64,000 nt of DNA from Hyaloscypha bicolor E (Eukaryota > Ascomycota > Leotiomycetes > Helotiales > Hyaloscyphaceae): positions 1,611,463 to 1,675,462 of the forward strand of contig NW_020194518.1 in the NCBI RefSeq assembly GCF_002865645.1. Direction: 5' to 3'. Position 1 is the first letter of the stretch. The number at the start of each line of letters is the position of its first letter. Position numbers and translations under genes: made by a program. Positions 35,833 through 47,683 of this stretch are shown here, in pieces. A model generated the notes under the pieces. It saw nothing but the letters and a program-made list of their open reading frames with translations, was not told the origin of the DNA and searched no databases.

Positions 35833-37153
35833 TACGACTTGAAATCAACTTTGAGGGGAAATATCTTAGGAATCGCAATTTTCGGTCGCGATATCGAATG
35901 AGAGATGGTTCTTAGGCTTTGAGGTGAAATGAGTGAAACCGGAGACAGTTCTATGGTGGACTTAATATGGTTACTCGGCCAAGCCGCATCAGATTGTTTC
36001 TTTTGACCAATGCTCACGAGACCAAGAAGCCTGAGATTATTTCGACTCAGTTACGCAGCAGCAAGGCACTCGTCACGGATTGAACTCGATTCCATTTGTT
36101 TGTGCTGTAACGCCCTGCCTACTCTGTATGTCGTAGAACCCCTTGGTTTTACTGGAGGTGAGGACGGGTGAGCTATCACTGCTGCTGCTAACTAGATATC
36201 ACGATACTCTGTTCGCCAGAAGACGAATTTCCTTTGTAAAGCTACGAGTTTTCTATGAAAAGGCTTCTCTGAAGTCGAAGGCCATACAAAAAAAAAAGAC
36301 ACTGGTGGCGCGAAGGGAAACTCAACTGTAGTCTGTCGACAAGCTGCGAGTTGCCTCTAGAGGCCGGAGGAAGTACTCGCAAACTTTCGAGACAGGGCTA
36401 AGATTCTTGATGGCCGGCCTATCAGGATCGAAACGCAATTGGAGTTGGGCATAGAGGGATGGTGTTGGAAAAGATAGGTATAGATCAAGATGAACGTAGT
36501 TGTTTCTTACAAAATCGGATCAAGAGTTCTGAGTTAAATGTATCACCATTTTCCTCGTGACGAAGCAGAAAGAATATTTTCATTCTCCCCTTTGCGGTCA
36601 TTCAGCTCGTGCTCCCCCCTCCCTTTCCAGCAAGATCAACCTTCAAACGCCTCACTCCCGGGAACACATCCGTAGTTGCGAAACAAAGTGTCTTGTATTC
36701 TACGAGACAAAGAGAGTATTTAAATCCATATGTGATGTACTTAGCGTACGTAGCATGTGACCAAAAGTCACGTGCACTGGCTGCAGCTATACATCCACAA
36801 CCCGTCCCTGATCCAAGTCCAAACAATATGCAGAAAGCCCCCGATCTCACCAGGAACTCATAAGCAATGACCTCGAGATGACCCCTGGAGCACTGTCCCA
36901 ACTTCCTCTTGCCTATACATGACGATGTATCAATGACTTGACAGAAACTCTCCGAGGCGAGTCCCATTTTCAAGTATCGTTCTCACGAAGACGATCTCTC
37001 ATCTTTGGAAGGCCTCTGAAGATGCTTTCACTTGGAGTCGCTTTTGTGTTTCTTCTCGAGAAATGGGATGAACGATCGTGTCCTTGAGAAGTAGTGGTGA
37101 GGCGCTGTACCGAGACTGAGGTACACTGACATATTGGAAGTGTTAGGGAGAAA
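35833..37153. other. Intergenic stretch between convergent genes
   Basis: It separates the ends of the zinc-finger gene and the second NLR. A 123-codon minus-strand frame (36602-36973) is open but matches nothing and has no clear signal; I do not call it. Confidence 0.4.
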
Positions 37154-40100
37154 TCACCTCGGTCTCGTTCTTTTTGTCGATATTTGGACTCGAGATTCTT
37201 CATCGCTGGAGTTTTGTCGCTTGAGTGGGTTATTCGTGAAGGTTTCTGACATATTGGTCGGGTTCGTCGTTATATGCTCGGTAGAAGATGTGCTGGGGCT
37301 GGAGGTTATTGCCATAGTATCGATATCCATGGCTGTTGAATCGTGGCTTCCATTGATGGCGTCGGCGTCTGAAACCACTCGAAGGGGCAAGTCGCCGTGC
37401 TCTTCGGTTTGGGCAAAGTTGGAAAGAGCGGTTCTCGGAAGTTGCTCTATACTTGAAGCACCTTGGTGATTCTCTCTGAAAGAGAGTTGACAATCGGTGG
37501 TGTTTTGAATGGCCACTGCAATGTCTTGATATCCACATGCCAGAGCAGCGTCCTTTGGAGTTTGTCCTTGGTTATTTCTGTGCGAAGCCTGACACCCACA
37601 TCTGAGCAAAGCCTCAACAGCGGGCTTGTTGCCAAGATAGCATGCCATGTGTAGAATTGTTTGATTATCCGCGAGTAAGACGTTGAGATCTGCCCGAGCA
37701 TCTAAGAGCATCTCCATACCTCGTATGTTCCGACTTCGAATTGTCAGAGCAAGTGGCGTGAGTTGGTTGTCGTTGTGAATGTCGAGTTTGGGACCTGCTT
37801 TGAGTAAGAAGTTCAGCTTCGTCAAGGAATCTTCGTCGTGGTTGGTAGCGAGGATGTGAAGTATCGTGTTTCCGTTATGGTATTGATATGAGACTTGCAT
37901 TCCTCGCTTGATCAGATAGACGAAGTTTGAAAGCAACCCTTCAGGTTTTGCCGCGAAGTAAAGAGCTTGGAGTTCTCGAGATATGCAGTCATCATCCTTT
38001 GTGCCAATGGAAAGGGTCAGAAGCTGGTCTTCACTGTCCGTAACAAATTCCCCGTCGTCATCGTCTCCACCCTCCTCTTCGGTGTTCTCCTCGAACACTC
38101 TGCCATTGGTCGAGCCGCGATCCCATTCATATCTTTGCTCGGCGAGAACAAATTCCAAAAGCTTTGGGGATTCCTGACTAACTGCAAATTCTAGCAGGTA
38201 ATTCTCAGGCAAAAATTTGCCTTTATAGAGCTTCTCTGTCAAAAATCTCAAGACAGCTTCATTGTTCGATCTGATTGCGGTGCAGATAACCCTTTCGATA
38301 AGCTTGGGCGAGGTTTCAAAAGCTAATGTCTTGACTAACGCGTCCCAGAATAGTTGGAAAGTCTGAGGATCGAATCCTCTGGCTGCCAGCTCAATAGGCG
38401 TGATACCTTCTTTGTCAGGAAGAACCACACTTGCTCCATGAAATAGTAACACCCGAATGACTTCCTCTGATTCATCTTCGGGGAAGTGCTGACGAGAAAC
38501 ATAATGAAGGTACGTTTCACCAGAATCATCTACTCCGGTCACCCAGGAACACCGATGAGAAGCATCGAGGTCGTCGTTGAAATGGAGAAGAAACGACACG
38601 GTTGAATGGCTGAGAACGCGAACAGCTCCGGCGACCGAGCTCTGCAGACTCGAGATTGCTTCTTCGATGGTAGGGGCGCTATGTCGAACAGCTCTAGAAA
38701 GGACGTCCACCAACCTTCCCTGCGGGTCTCGTGACTCGTCCCGAATTATCTTATCCAAATCGGATCCCTTGCAACATGGAAACACCCTCGAAAATCTAAT
38801 TTCAAAGAAATCTTGCAAATATGCTAGCGGCCAATCCTCAGCCACAACCTGTAGCATAAATGAGAAAAACGCAAACTCGGCACCCGGTAATAAACCTAGC
38901 GTTTCTCCTGTAGCTGTCTTAATCAAACGAGGAATAGAAACACCGCAGCATGTAGTATCGCGGGCCTCAGCCGGAGATCCGGGAAAAGGACTGTCTTGCC
39001 ACGCTTTCTCAAGAACTACGAAATCTTCCGCTGAGAGTCTGGCCCCAGAATCAAGAAGCATGGTAACTAAGAATGGATCTTCAGCGAATTCTTCATCTTC
39101 AAGGGCAACGGTCAGCGCTTTAAATTGGCCTTCGGGATCTACCCCAATGTCGAGATCCAACCCGGTGTCGAGAAGTTGCCGGATGACTGACTGTCTTGCT
39201 GGTTGCATCCACAAACGGTCCTCGTGGATGGGTGCTAAACCATTCAATTTCGAATGCTTGAATATTGAATGTCGGGAAAGCATACCACAGTAAAGCGGGG
39301 TCCCAATGATGCTTTTCTGGGCAACACTTAATCCACGCTCAATAAAAATAGCGCACAATTTGTCAAGGGCGAAAACCGCGGCCCAGTGGAGAGCTGTTGG
39401 TGATGAAGACTTTTCGAAATACTTAGAGACAGGGGGATGATTGTCTTTCCCCCAAAACTGTGTTTGCAGCCACACAAGTTTCCAGAATTCGAATGCACTT
39501 TTTGTATCGAACAATCTCATAACGTTGTTCTCAATGCTCTCCCAGTCGCTCTTGTGAACATGGCCGCTCCAGTACTCGCAAGCATAATCGAAAAAGGGAT
39601 AGTTGTTACCAAGTTCTAAAGATTCTTCGATCCATTGGTCAAAATCATTCCTGTTTCTAGGAAGAGGCAATCCGTCAAACTCTTGACAAAGGATAAAGTT
39701 GAGACACGCTTTTGCTAGTACTGTGTGGTCATCGCATAAGCGATATTGTTGAAAAAGAGGCCTCTGTGCGGGATTGATGGCTTCTAGGAACTCCTTTACG
39801 GTGAAATGAGCTAGTTCCAATTTTCCGGTTATAGTGCCTCTTCGCACCAGGCTGCTACACCAGTGCAGAATATCTTCCTCCGTCGTCATCGAATTCGAAT
39901 CGAAGTGTCTCTCGTCACGGACGGCCAGTGCCTGAATTAATTTCTCCGTTCCAAAATATCCCCCGGCATAAACGATCCAGTGCAGTGTCTTCTTGACTAG
40001 CTCTTGGTTCTCTCTGCTGCTTCGATTCACTCTTTCCAAGATCCGTTCGTAGGAGCTCGGCAAGTCAGGGGGTAACTTCTTCAATGCCTCTCGACGGTCT

Positions 40101-41908
40101 CGGTCATTGTTACATTCGCACAGATAATCCATCTGGCACGCAACCCAGCGGAACCTACGCAAAAAGTCAGCAACTAAGTCCAATCATCCCCAAAAGCAAA
40201 AGGAGCCGGAACACATACATCCCATCAGCACCGTTAACAAGTGTTGTCATTATGTGGTCCTTCAAACTTGGGTCTCGTATTCGCAACTTCTTCTCCCTGG
40301 TCCTCCTTTCAATCTCGGAAGCAACGTAAAGCCTCAAGTCGGTACTCATTGCTGCAATAGAAACCTGGTTGAAGTATTCCAATTCATAACCAATATCAAC
40401 CTCTGGTCGGCTCGCAAACAAGGTCTTGACCTGCCCGCCCTGTGTGTTGAGACTTCGGAGGAGTCTTGTCACATCAGCACGGTTGTTGGTAATCTCGTCC
40501 AGGCCGTCCACGACTATCATTGTCGTTTGAAAGTACATTGAGATTGTGCTGATCAGCTCGCAAAGTTCCTCGGGTGTGGGATCCCGATGGGTATGAGAGT
40601 CCGTAGTATGATCCTGGTAGAATTGGGTCAATTGAGTAAAGCAGCGTTCGTTCTGTAAGATAAGCTGCCTTGCTAACGCTCCCAATATAGTTGCAGGGCT
40701 GTGCGTTTCGGGATCTTTGTAGTCGCAGTAGAAAAACGCAAGCCCTGCTCATGCTATCAGAAAAGGCCAAAATGTGGGGGAGGAGATCTGCCCACCATGA
40801 GAACTCTCAATATTTTTCTCGATCTCCTGTATTATTGAAGATCTACCTCATATTAGCGCCACTCATGGTCTATAACAAAACAGTAATGAGATTTCGAGAT
40901 TGCTCACATGAGTATGGTTTTCCCAGCGCCAGCTACAGACAAGTTTCAGCCAAGTCTCAAATTAGATTTCAAAAACCTACGAATCCCATTGATCCAAAGT
41001 TTTGAGTCGTTCGTCGATAACCAAGTTTTGAACTCGGCGCCATCGGTGAACCCTAGGTAACGCGGGAGTTAGCATTGCTAGATTAAGACTTTCTAGGGAG
41101 AGGACACTGTCTTGGGAGAAAATCATGAAACAGTCCGAAATAGGAAAGGGCTTCTCCCCCAGTACCTACAGACACCAGTGCCAGGCTGCCTGAGTCGAAT
41201 ATTTGAGTCTTGCCATTTTCGGGCATCGACTCTCCCTAATAGATCCAGCATCTTTCGTCGTTCTACACCTAGAGATTACTCGTCAATCAACACCCTGTCT
41301 GTTTGAAATAATGAGACAAACTTATCACTATTTTTCGCCTCTCGGCTCGATCAGCTTCGAGACTCAATCTAATGCCTTCCATTCCGCCTCGGATATCATC
41401 TTGTCCCGCCAAAACATGTAGCAAGGCGGTCCTGTCAAATATCAGCACGTCTATTGAGACTCCCCAGATTACAGATTAGAAGAACCCACCATTGCCTCGC
41501 GCTCATTGCCAAAGTCATCGTCGCTTTATGTCTTCCGATCTCAAGCAACAGCTCTTTGGTACGCTCCTTCTTCAGCGGCCATTTCAACCTGTCTCCTCTA
41601 GACATCGGCGTCGCAGGCATAGCCTCATCAAAATGATCCTGAATCTTTTTCAAAGTCTTATAACATGACTCAATATAGTGTATCTAAGTCGACGGATCAA
41701 TATTTCCATCATCTTCCTCGAGTCGCTCGACGACATTGTTGAGGCTGTGAAGCACACCAGACAGGTTGTTGACCTCTTCCACGAGCTTCTCCGCGGAGTT
41801 CTCGGCGTCTTTCACATCCTTGATGAACTTGAATCCTTTTCGTACAATGGCGTCTGCGATTGTCACTAGCCCTTTCACACTATCAGCGACCCCGATGACT
41901 TCTGCCAT
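37154..41908 (-). pseudogene. NLR-type gene: Helo-like N-terminus, NACHT, ankyrin repeats; one in-frame stop at codon 75
   Basis: Eight exons join in phase: 41908-41490, 41431-41322, 41268-41176, 41052-40981, 40932-40908, 40842-40796, 40744-40219 and 40154-37154, giving 1430 codons plus stop. The N-terminus MAEVIGVADSVKGLVTIADA continues as an alpha-helical fungal STAND N-terminal domain (Helo_like_N type). Walker A GIPGAGKT (230-237) is assembled across an intron. FFYCDYKDPETHSPATILGA, Walker B MIVVDGLDE (about 328-337) and many ankyrin repeats follow. The last residues are basic (KRTRPR). The only defect is TAG at 41686-41684, where QIHYIESCYKTLKKIQ would be expected; CAG to TAG is a RIP-context change. 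Everything downstream is intact, so it may be a null allele of a working gene, or two short products. Confidence 0.85.
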
Positions 41909-42648
41909 TGCGTGGGCGGCGATAGATGGTCATTACTGCTGAGTTGGGGACACTTTCTTGAGGGTTTATTGCGATGCTGCAAGGCGCCCCATGTAGTAGT
42001 CTGCCTTGTCCGCCTCGCCAGCTCATTAGCTGCGCAAGAGGTCTCAGGCTGTTCGGTAGGCGTTCTGCATACTTGATACTGCCCCCCGGGCGTAAATATC
42101 AGACCGCTTTTTCAACCGACCTTGCCCCCAAAGAAACAATACCTTTCCCCAAGGTAAATGGATGGTGTGGGTTGTGAGGTCGATTCTCACTCTACACCTG
42201 TCTTCGATTTTCGCATTCGGAACAGAAAATGTCACAGCTTGAGCTGGCCTGTTACCTGTTAGCCATGGGAGTTATTCTGCCAGGACATCTTTATCTTTAG
42301 AGCAGCTGCGTTTGGATAATGGAGCATGCACGTCTCGACGACCCAGAAAAACTCTAAAATCAGGCCATTCTGCAAAGATCGCCGCTACGACATGCCAATC
42401 AAGGCCCCTGTTCTCACTGACCCAAGGGCATCCGAGCCCGGAGCTTCAACTGGCTCGCGTATGAAACACCCTGCAAAGCATGTGCTAAGCCTCAGAAATG
42501 GCCGAGATTTTGGAATCCCCACAACCACTCTCTCGGAATTCTGCAACGTCAATCAACAGCTTCGTAGCTGTGTCTCGAGGAGACTGCGAGGCTCGACGTC
42601 GCTCACTGTTCCCGTGAAGGAGACTACGAGGAGGGAATAGCATGCGCG
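41909..42648. promoter_or_regulatory. Shared upstream region of divergent NLR and methyltransferase genes
   Basis: This 740-bp spacer lies between two divergently transcribed genes, so it should contain both promoters. I see no clear TATA box and no gene inside. Confidence 0.45.
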
Positions 42649-44225
42649 ATGGAGGCTCCTGGACCCTTGACCCCGCCTGCTCCGGAGGTCGCGGAAGAGG
42701 ACAAAGATGAGGAGGAGGAGTTTGACGACGAGCCGCCATTTGATGAGTGGGATCTGCAGCACGAGGTGAGAGACTACGCAGTCGTAGTTGAGTGGAGTAG
42801 CTGACCCTATTCGCCGTGTGAAAGCATCGAGATGCAGACTCCGCTTATGGCGATGACACCGGTAGCAGGATGAACTACGGCTCCATAAGTGAGAGCATAT
42901 ACAACTTTCGCGAGGAGAATGGCAGGACTTATCATGCAGTACGTTTTCTTTCCGTGCTCTCTTCTCATGCGGTATGCACAAGACTGCTGCTAATAATGCT
43001 TCGCTGTAGTACCGCAATGGACGTAAGCCTCCATGAAGTCTGTGCTCGTGAATGTTCAAGCTGCTTATTTGCACTAGATTCTTACGTTCTCCCCAACGAT
43101 TTGGTCCGTCAAAACCCCCCTTCCACGTGACCCATTTAAACAGCTAATGATATGAGCAGAGAGAACAATACAGGTAGCACTCTCTTTGTACATGAGAATG
43201 GTTCTGACGATCAGTCCGTAGAATGGACCTCGCGTACCACTCCATTTTGCGGATGTTTGACGGGAAGCCCTTTTTTGCACCCATAGAGAATCCCCAGAGG
43301 ATTGTTGATATGGGCACTGGGACGGGTATCTGGGTCGTGGACGTTGGTGATCAGTACCCCTCCGCGCACGGTAAGCCTCAAAGTCAGGCATAGCTACAAG
43401 ACATCTAGGCTCATACACATGACCGTAGTCTTGGGAATCGATATCAGTCCTATCCAGCCGAGTTGGTAAGTGGCTGAGTACCCCTAGCTTACTTCCCGTA
43501 CGTGCATCTGACGTTAACACAGGGTCCCTCCAAACGTGGAAGTATGGATCGATACTCCGATACCTGGCTCACTTGCTAATGCGTGACAACCAAGTTCCGA
43601 TACGATGATATCAACTTACCATGGGTGTACGAACAACCCATAGACCTTGTGCACAGCAGGATCTGCTCCGGACTTGCAATCCGCGACTGGCCAAAGTACC
43701 TTTCTGAGAGTTACCGCTGTCTGCGGCCAGGCGGCTGGGTCGAGGCCCAAGAGTTCTACATGGAAGCCAAAAGCGACGACGACTCATTTCCCCCAGACAG
43801 CGCGATCATCCAGTGGCACGAGGCGTGCAACAAAGGATTCTCGCTTGCTGGTTGCAATGTGCGCGTCTCGGCCCAGGATCTCAAGAGTTTAATGAAAGAA
43901 GCCGGGTTTGTGAATATTCAGATGCTGGAGATGAAGTGGCCGATGAGCCCATGGAATGAGGATGAGAAGCTGAGGGAGGCGGGCCTGTACATGATGGATA
44001 GTACATTGCGTGAGCTCCGTGGGATATCCTTGGAGGTCTTGACCAAAATTCAGGGATGGAAAATCGAGGATATGGACTTATTGCTCGCGAAGGTTAAGAA
44101 GGAATGGTTCCGAGAGGATATCCATGGATACTGGCCACTGTGAGTGTATTTCCCAGCCCCCATGAATATCGTGCTAACAATTTGACAGATTTGTCGTATA
44201 CGGCCAGAAACCTTTAGATACCTGA
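42649..44225 (+). CDS. LaeA-like SAM-dependent methyltransferase
   Basis: Ten exons assemble in phase: 42649-42765, 42825-42938, 43010-43022, 43078-43103, 43160-43173, 43222-43370, 43429-43465, 43523-43541, 43595-44139 and 44189-44225, giving 356 aa. The start MEAPGPLTPPAPEVAEEDK is acidic and disordered. It is followed by FREENGRTYHAYRNG and YVLPND, motif I VDMGTGTGIW (about 122-131), LGIDISPIQPSWVPPNVE, YDDINLPWVYEQPIDLVHSR and LRPGGWVEAQEF. The C-terminus is LFVVYGQKP. These match the fungal TAM/LaeA-like family, some members of which modulate secondary metabolism and development, while most have unknown substrates. Three exons are only 13, 14 and 19 nt, and the fourth intron uses a GTCCGT donor. 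No disabling change was found. Confidence 0.85.
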
Positions 44226-45116
44226 GGGAAAGGGATGAGCATGTTTTGAACTCAGCGGACAGATCGTTACGAAATCATTTTTCGGACTTCTGTCTTCCGA
44301 ACTTGACATCAAGCTTCGACGATCCGAGTGTAGCGGGAGATATTATGAGTGCGCGGGATAACGAGTGAGCGGAATGGTAACTCGAACTTCTTGACATTTA
44401 GATGGAAAGGGCGAGGAAAATCTATCGAGTCTGTTGAGAGCGCGAGGTTGTGACAAAAAAGGGGGAGAAACTGGACTCGGGCGCACTTCACTTGAATCAC
44501 CATGCTTTTTCGAGATGAGCTGTTACAAATTTGAGACTAAACTTTTCTTCGATGAAGGCTTTGCGCAAATTAGATCAAGACTCTCTGAGCTTCTCCTCGA
44601 CATCGCAACATTGAACGAGCCGGGTTCTAAGAAAATTTCTCACCCTGAACCGGCCTCCATCCAACTCCTCATGTTCATGCGGCATTTTCAATTTTCTTTT
44701 TTTTCCCTGACCCGGCCTCGCGCTCGTCCTTCAAAAAAGCAAAACCCCTCGAGACAGAAAAGCGTTGAGCTCTAGGCCCGGGCCTATATCCAGGGTCGGT
44801 ATTGGTCCTACACAGCACGTGGCGTCCTGTGGCTTTCCTCAGGGACAATGGCGACAGCGGCTGGCACTGCCGCAACCACTTGCAGCGATTGGCAGGTCGC
44901 CTCGCAATTACACACAGCTATGACGCAGCTTATAGCTTGATTGGAACGCAGCACGTTTTTCTCGTCCACGTTCTCGATGTTGACATGCACGGGATGGAAA
45001 AGACTTTGCCCCACCCCCCTGATTCTTGGCGATAAGAACCCCGCAGCTCCCAGGGAGCTTTTCTGTGTCCTACGAATCACATGATAATATAAATATATCT
45101 CTAATCATCGATCATC
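44226..45116. other. Intergenic stretch
   Basis: This is the end of the methyltransferase and the promoter of the next gene. A pyrimidine run lies near 44690-44706. An AT-rich ATAATATAAATATATC lies 20-35 bp before the next ATG. No gene is seen. Confidence 0.45.
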
Positions 45117-45737
45117 ATGGCTTCAACAGAAGAGACCACAGTCCCTGAAGCACGACCAATCGACAGCACCAGGTTCAAAGAATTCCAGATCTCGAAGGCC
45201 GGGCTCTCGGGCCTGCAGATCTCGTCTAAAGACCCCGCCTCCCCCCATTCTCAATTCTACATCGACACCTCGCTATTCCTCCCCTCGAAAAAGGACATCA
45301 CGATCCACGCCGGCGCCTCCGCAAAAGGCAAAACCCTCGGCGACGTGGACCTGAAAAACTTCTCCGGACACTACATGATCGAACTAGGCGATCCGAATGT
45401 CGAGCCTGTTGTGCTTGAGGAGTTGGATCGAGTGAAAGGATGGAGCAGTAGACATCAGTTTGAGTTTGCGTTTGGCGGGAGGGAGAGGGATGTGTTTTTG
45501 TGGCGGCATAGAGGCCGGGATCTGGCCGAGAATAGAGATGATTTGGAGCTGCTTGTCGAGGACGAGGAGCGGGAGGAGGAGGATGAGGTGCTTGCTGTTT
45601 ATGAGGCGAAGGGGGGTGAGCATGGGTGGAAGAGTAAGGGGAGGCTGTTGATTAAGGAGGGGGGTGGGGAGCAGTGGGAGTTGATGGTTATTTTGACGGC
45701 TATGGCGTTGATTGTTTCGAAGAGGAGGGAGCAATGA
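45117..45737 (+). CDS. Conserved fungal hypothetical protein
   Basis: This is a single-exon gene of 206 aa. A beta-rich body includes HSQFYIDTSLFLPSKKDITI, LKNFSGHYMIELGDPN and QFEFAFGGRERDVFLWRHRG. Then comes an acidic Glu/Asp-rich loop and a C-terminal WELMVILTAMALIVSKRREQ that may be a buried strand/helix or membrane-associated segment. The layout resembles a widespread ascomycete family of small proteins of unknown function related in style to LURP/tubby-like folds; that comparison is from memory of the pattern only. The ATG follows an AT-rich leader and ATCATCATGG context. Confidence 0.8.
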   Translation: MASTEETTVPEARPIDSTRFKEFQISKAGLSGLQISSKDPASPHSQFYIDTSLFLPSKKDITIHAGASAKGKTLGDVDLKNFSGHYMIELGDPNVEPVVLEELDRVKGWSSRHQFEFAFGGRERDVFLWRHRGRDLAENRDDLELLVEDEEREEEDEVLAVYEAKGGEHGWKSKGRLLIKEGGGEQWELMVILTAMALIVSKRREQ

Positions 45738-46090
45738 GCTGCTGTGTGGTGAGAGGGCTTCTAGGCGATGGCTTGCGAACCACTTCCATGCTCTTTTTGC
45801 TTGATATTGACATTGATTATATGGGTACCTTTCAAAAAAAGTTTTATTGTGTTCTCAAAAAGGATAAATCACTTAACATTTCATCGCGGATGTCATTTCA
45901 AGGCACAAAGACAGAACAAGACTTAATGAACTTCATTGGAAATTTACAATTTCAGACTCCAGCAATGCATAATCCAGATGCAACGCCATCAAAGCCAGTC
46001 CTCCCAAGCCCAAACACCAATCTATGCTCCACCCAATGCGGCCCCAACTCCATTCAAAATTCAAATGCCATCCACCCTCTCCCCAATAAA

Positions 46091-46453
46091 TCAATACAAC
46101 TCACAAACCACACTCCCCACCGCCGTCACCGCACCAAAATCCAACTCGTCATATACACCAAAAGTTCCCAGTGGGTACGTAGCCCCGGTATCACTGAACG
46201 CGTTGCAAACGACCTTAGTCAAATCAACCGTCGCATCGTTCGGTGTGATGGAGAGTTTGGTGGCTTGGCAAGGAGCAAAGCCGTTGTCACCGATGCAGAC
46301 TTTCGTTTCGCCAATGACGACTTGGATGGCGTGGGAATCTTGGGTAGCTTCGGTCACGAAGACGTCAAGGTGTTGGGTGTCGCGAGCCACGGGGGTGAAG
46401 GCGGATGCCAGTGTGGCGACGGACATGAGGGCGGCGATGAGGGAGGAACGCAT
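46091..46453 (-). CDS. Small secreted protein, 4 cysteines
   Basis: The protein has 120 aa from the second in-frame Met, chosen because MRSSLIAALMSVATLASA is a clean signal peptide (cleavage likely after ASA). The mature part of about 100 residues has four Cys: one each in KVCIGD, APCQAT, VVCNAF and VVCELY, enough for two disulfides. It is acidic to neutral and has no known domain I recognise. Size, secretion and Cys content fit an effector-like or cell-wall protein, but that is inference. A TATA-like TATATATTC lies about 145 bp upstream. Confidence 0.75.
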   Translation of the reverse strand: MRSSLIAALMSVATLASAFTPVARDTQHLDVFVTEATQDSHAIQVVIGETKVCIGDNGFAPCQATKLSITPNDATVDLTKVVCNAFSDTGATYPLGTFGVYDELDFGAVTAVGSVVCELY

Positions 46454-46597
46454 GATGAAGCGTGAAGTTTGTTTGACCAAAAGTACCAAGGTGGACTGAA
46501 GATGACTGGTAGAGAGAATTGATAGTATGAGATGCTTGGGTTGGAGAAGATGTGAGTGAATGTGGATGAGACCGAAAGCAAGTGAAATGAGCAGCAG

Positions 46598-46606
46598 AAT
46601 ATATAC
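46598..46606 (-). promoter_or_regulatory. TATA-like element of the small secreted protein gene
   Basis: The minus strand reads GTATATATTC about 145 bp before the ATG at 46453, leaving a plausible 5' leader of roughly 110 nt with CT-rich sequence. Confidence 0.45.
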
Positions 46607-47683
46607 TTCTCACCGTATCCTTATTTAGACACTTCGCTGGTCAGTTGTCAGCGCAGTTTGTCGTATTATCACACAAACCTCAGGTGTGACGAGGCCGATT
46701 GTTAGCATAGCAAAATCGCAAGCAGTTCTGAGTGAGGCGCAGGTGATGACTTTCATCAACCGAGAGCTCAGCGTGCACGATCCTGGGGGTGGCGGCCGAC
46801 CGACTCGAAATTTCGGCCCCAACACCGGCGTTACGGAAGAGACTGCCACGACGGAGTAAATACGAGGATCATTTAAGGTGAAGGCTGTGTACTCACGGAT
46901 GAAGTCGGATTCCCCGCGTAGGGCTGATGCATGACATTTCTCTCCGGAATAATCGGCGTCAGCACGCGCCTCATCCGCAGCAAATGCCTCTGAGATCTGA
47001 GGCAACAGGACTTATAGATAATTATAGACTTCTGACAATTTGTCCTGTGAACTGAAGAACGGTGGCACTTAAAATAACATGCAGGAACGAGGCAATTGAA
47101 GAATGGAGTTGTGGTATTGCTCTGCTGCTTACAGTGATGCACGCTGATTCAACGCTGGGTATCTCCGCGGAACGTTCATGAATCGTGCCTATCCACCCAT
47201 AAAGTCCAACATGAGAGTCGTGATGAAATATTCCTACAAGCAGCAGACAGGAAATTTTCATCGAGATGAAATGGAACCCGACGAGGTTTGCATGCGGCTA
47301 CATGTCAAGTCGACAGACAAGCTCGAAATATGAAGTCGAGACGGTGATTGGCTGCTTGGTGATGCCGTGACTATGAGAGGAAGTCGAAGGCACATTGACA
47401 TTTTCATAGCAACATGCTCAAGAAAATGATCTCAAACATACGGATCACTCAATAAAACAGAAGTGAGAGTGGAGAAGTGAGAGTGGAGAAGTGAGAGTGG
47501 AGAAGTGAGAGTGGAGAAGTGAGAGAGAAGTGAGAAACATGTTCAACTCTACATTAAGTCTCAGAGGCGACTTAAAATCCAGTGGCGATGTGGTCGAGGC
47601 GTCGAGTATAACGGCTTGAATGTGCAGCTGAGGCGACATTATCCGCTAGAAGAACGTACTAATCTGAACTATCCAAAGGCTGA
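46607..47683. other. Intergenic stretch with a minisatellite
   Basis: No gene is supported. Several open frames occur but have no motifs. Confidence 0.4.
47461..47534. repeat. 14-bp minisatellite AGTGAGAGTGGAGA
   Basis: About five copies of AGTGAGAGTGGAGA lie in tandem, the last ones degenerating to GTGAGAGAGAAGTGAGA. Confidence 0.9.

Noticed and set aside
36602..36973. Minus-strand 123-codon frame
   Set aside because: It has no domain, no signal peptide and no splice support, and lies in a spacer between convergent genes.
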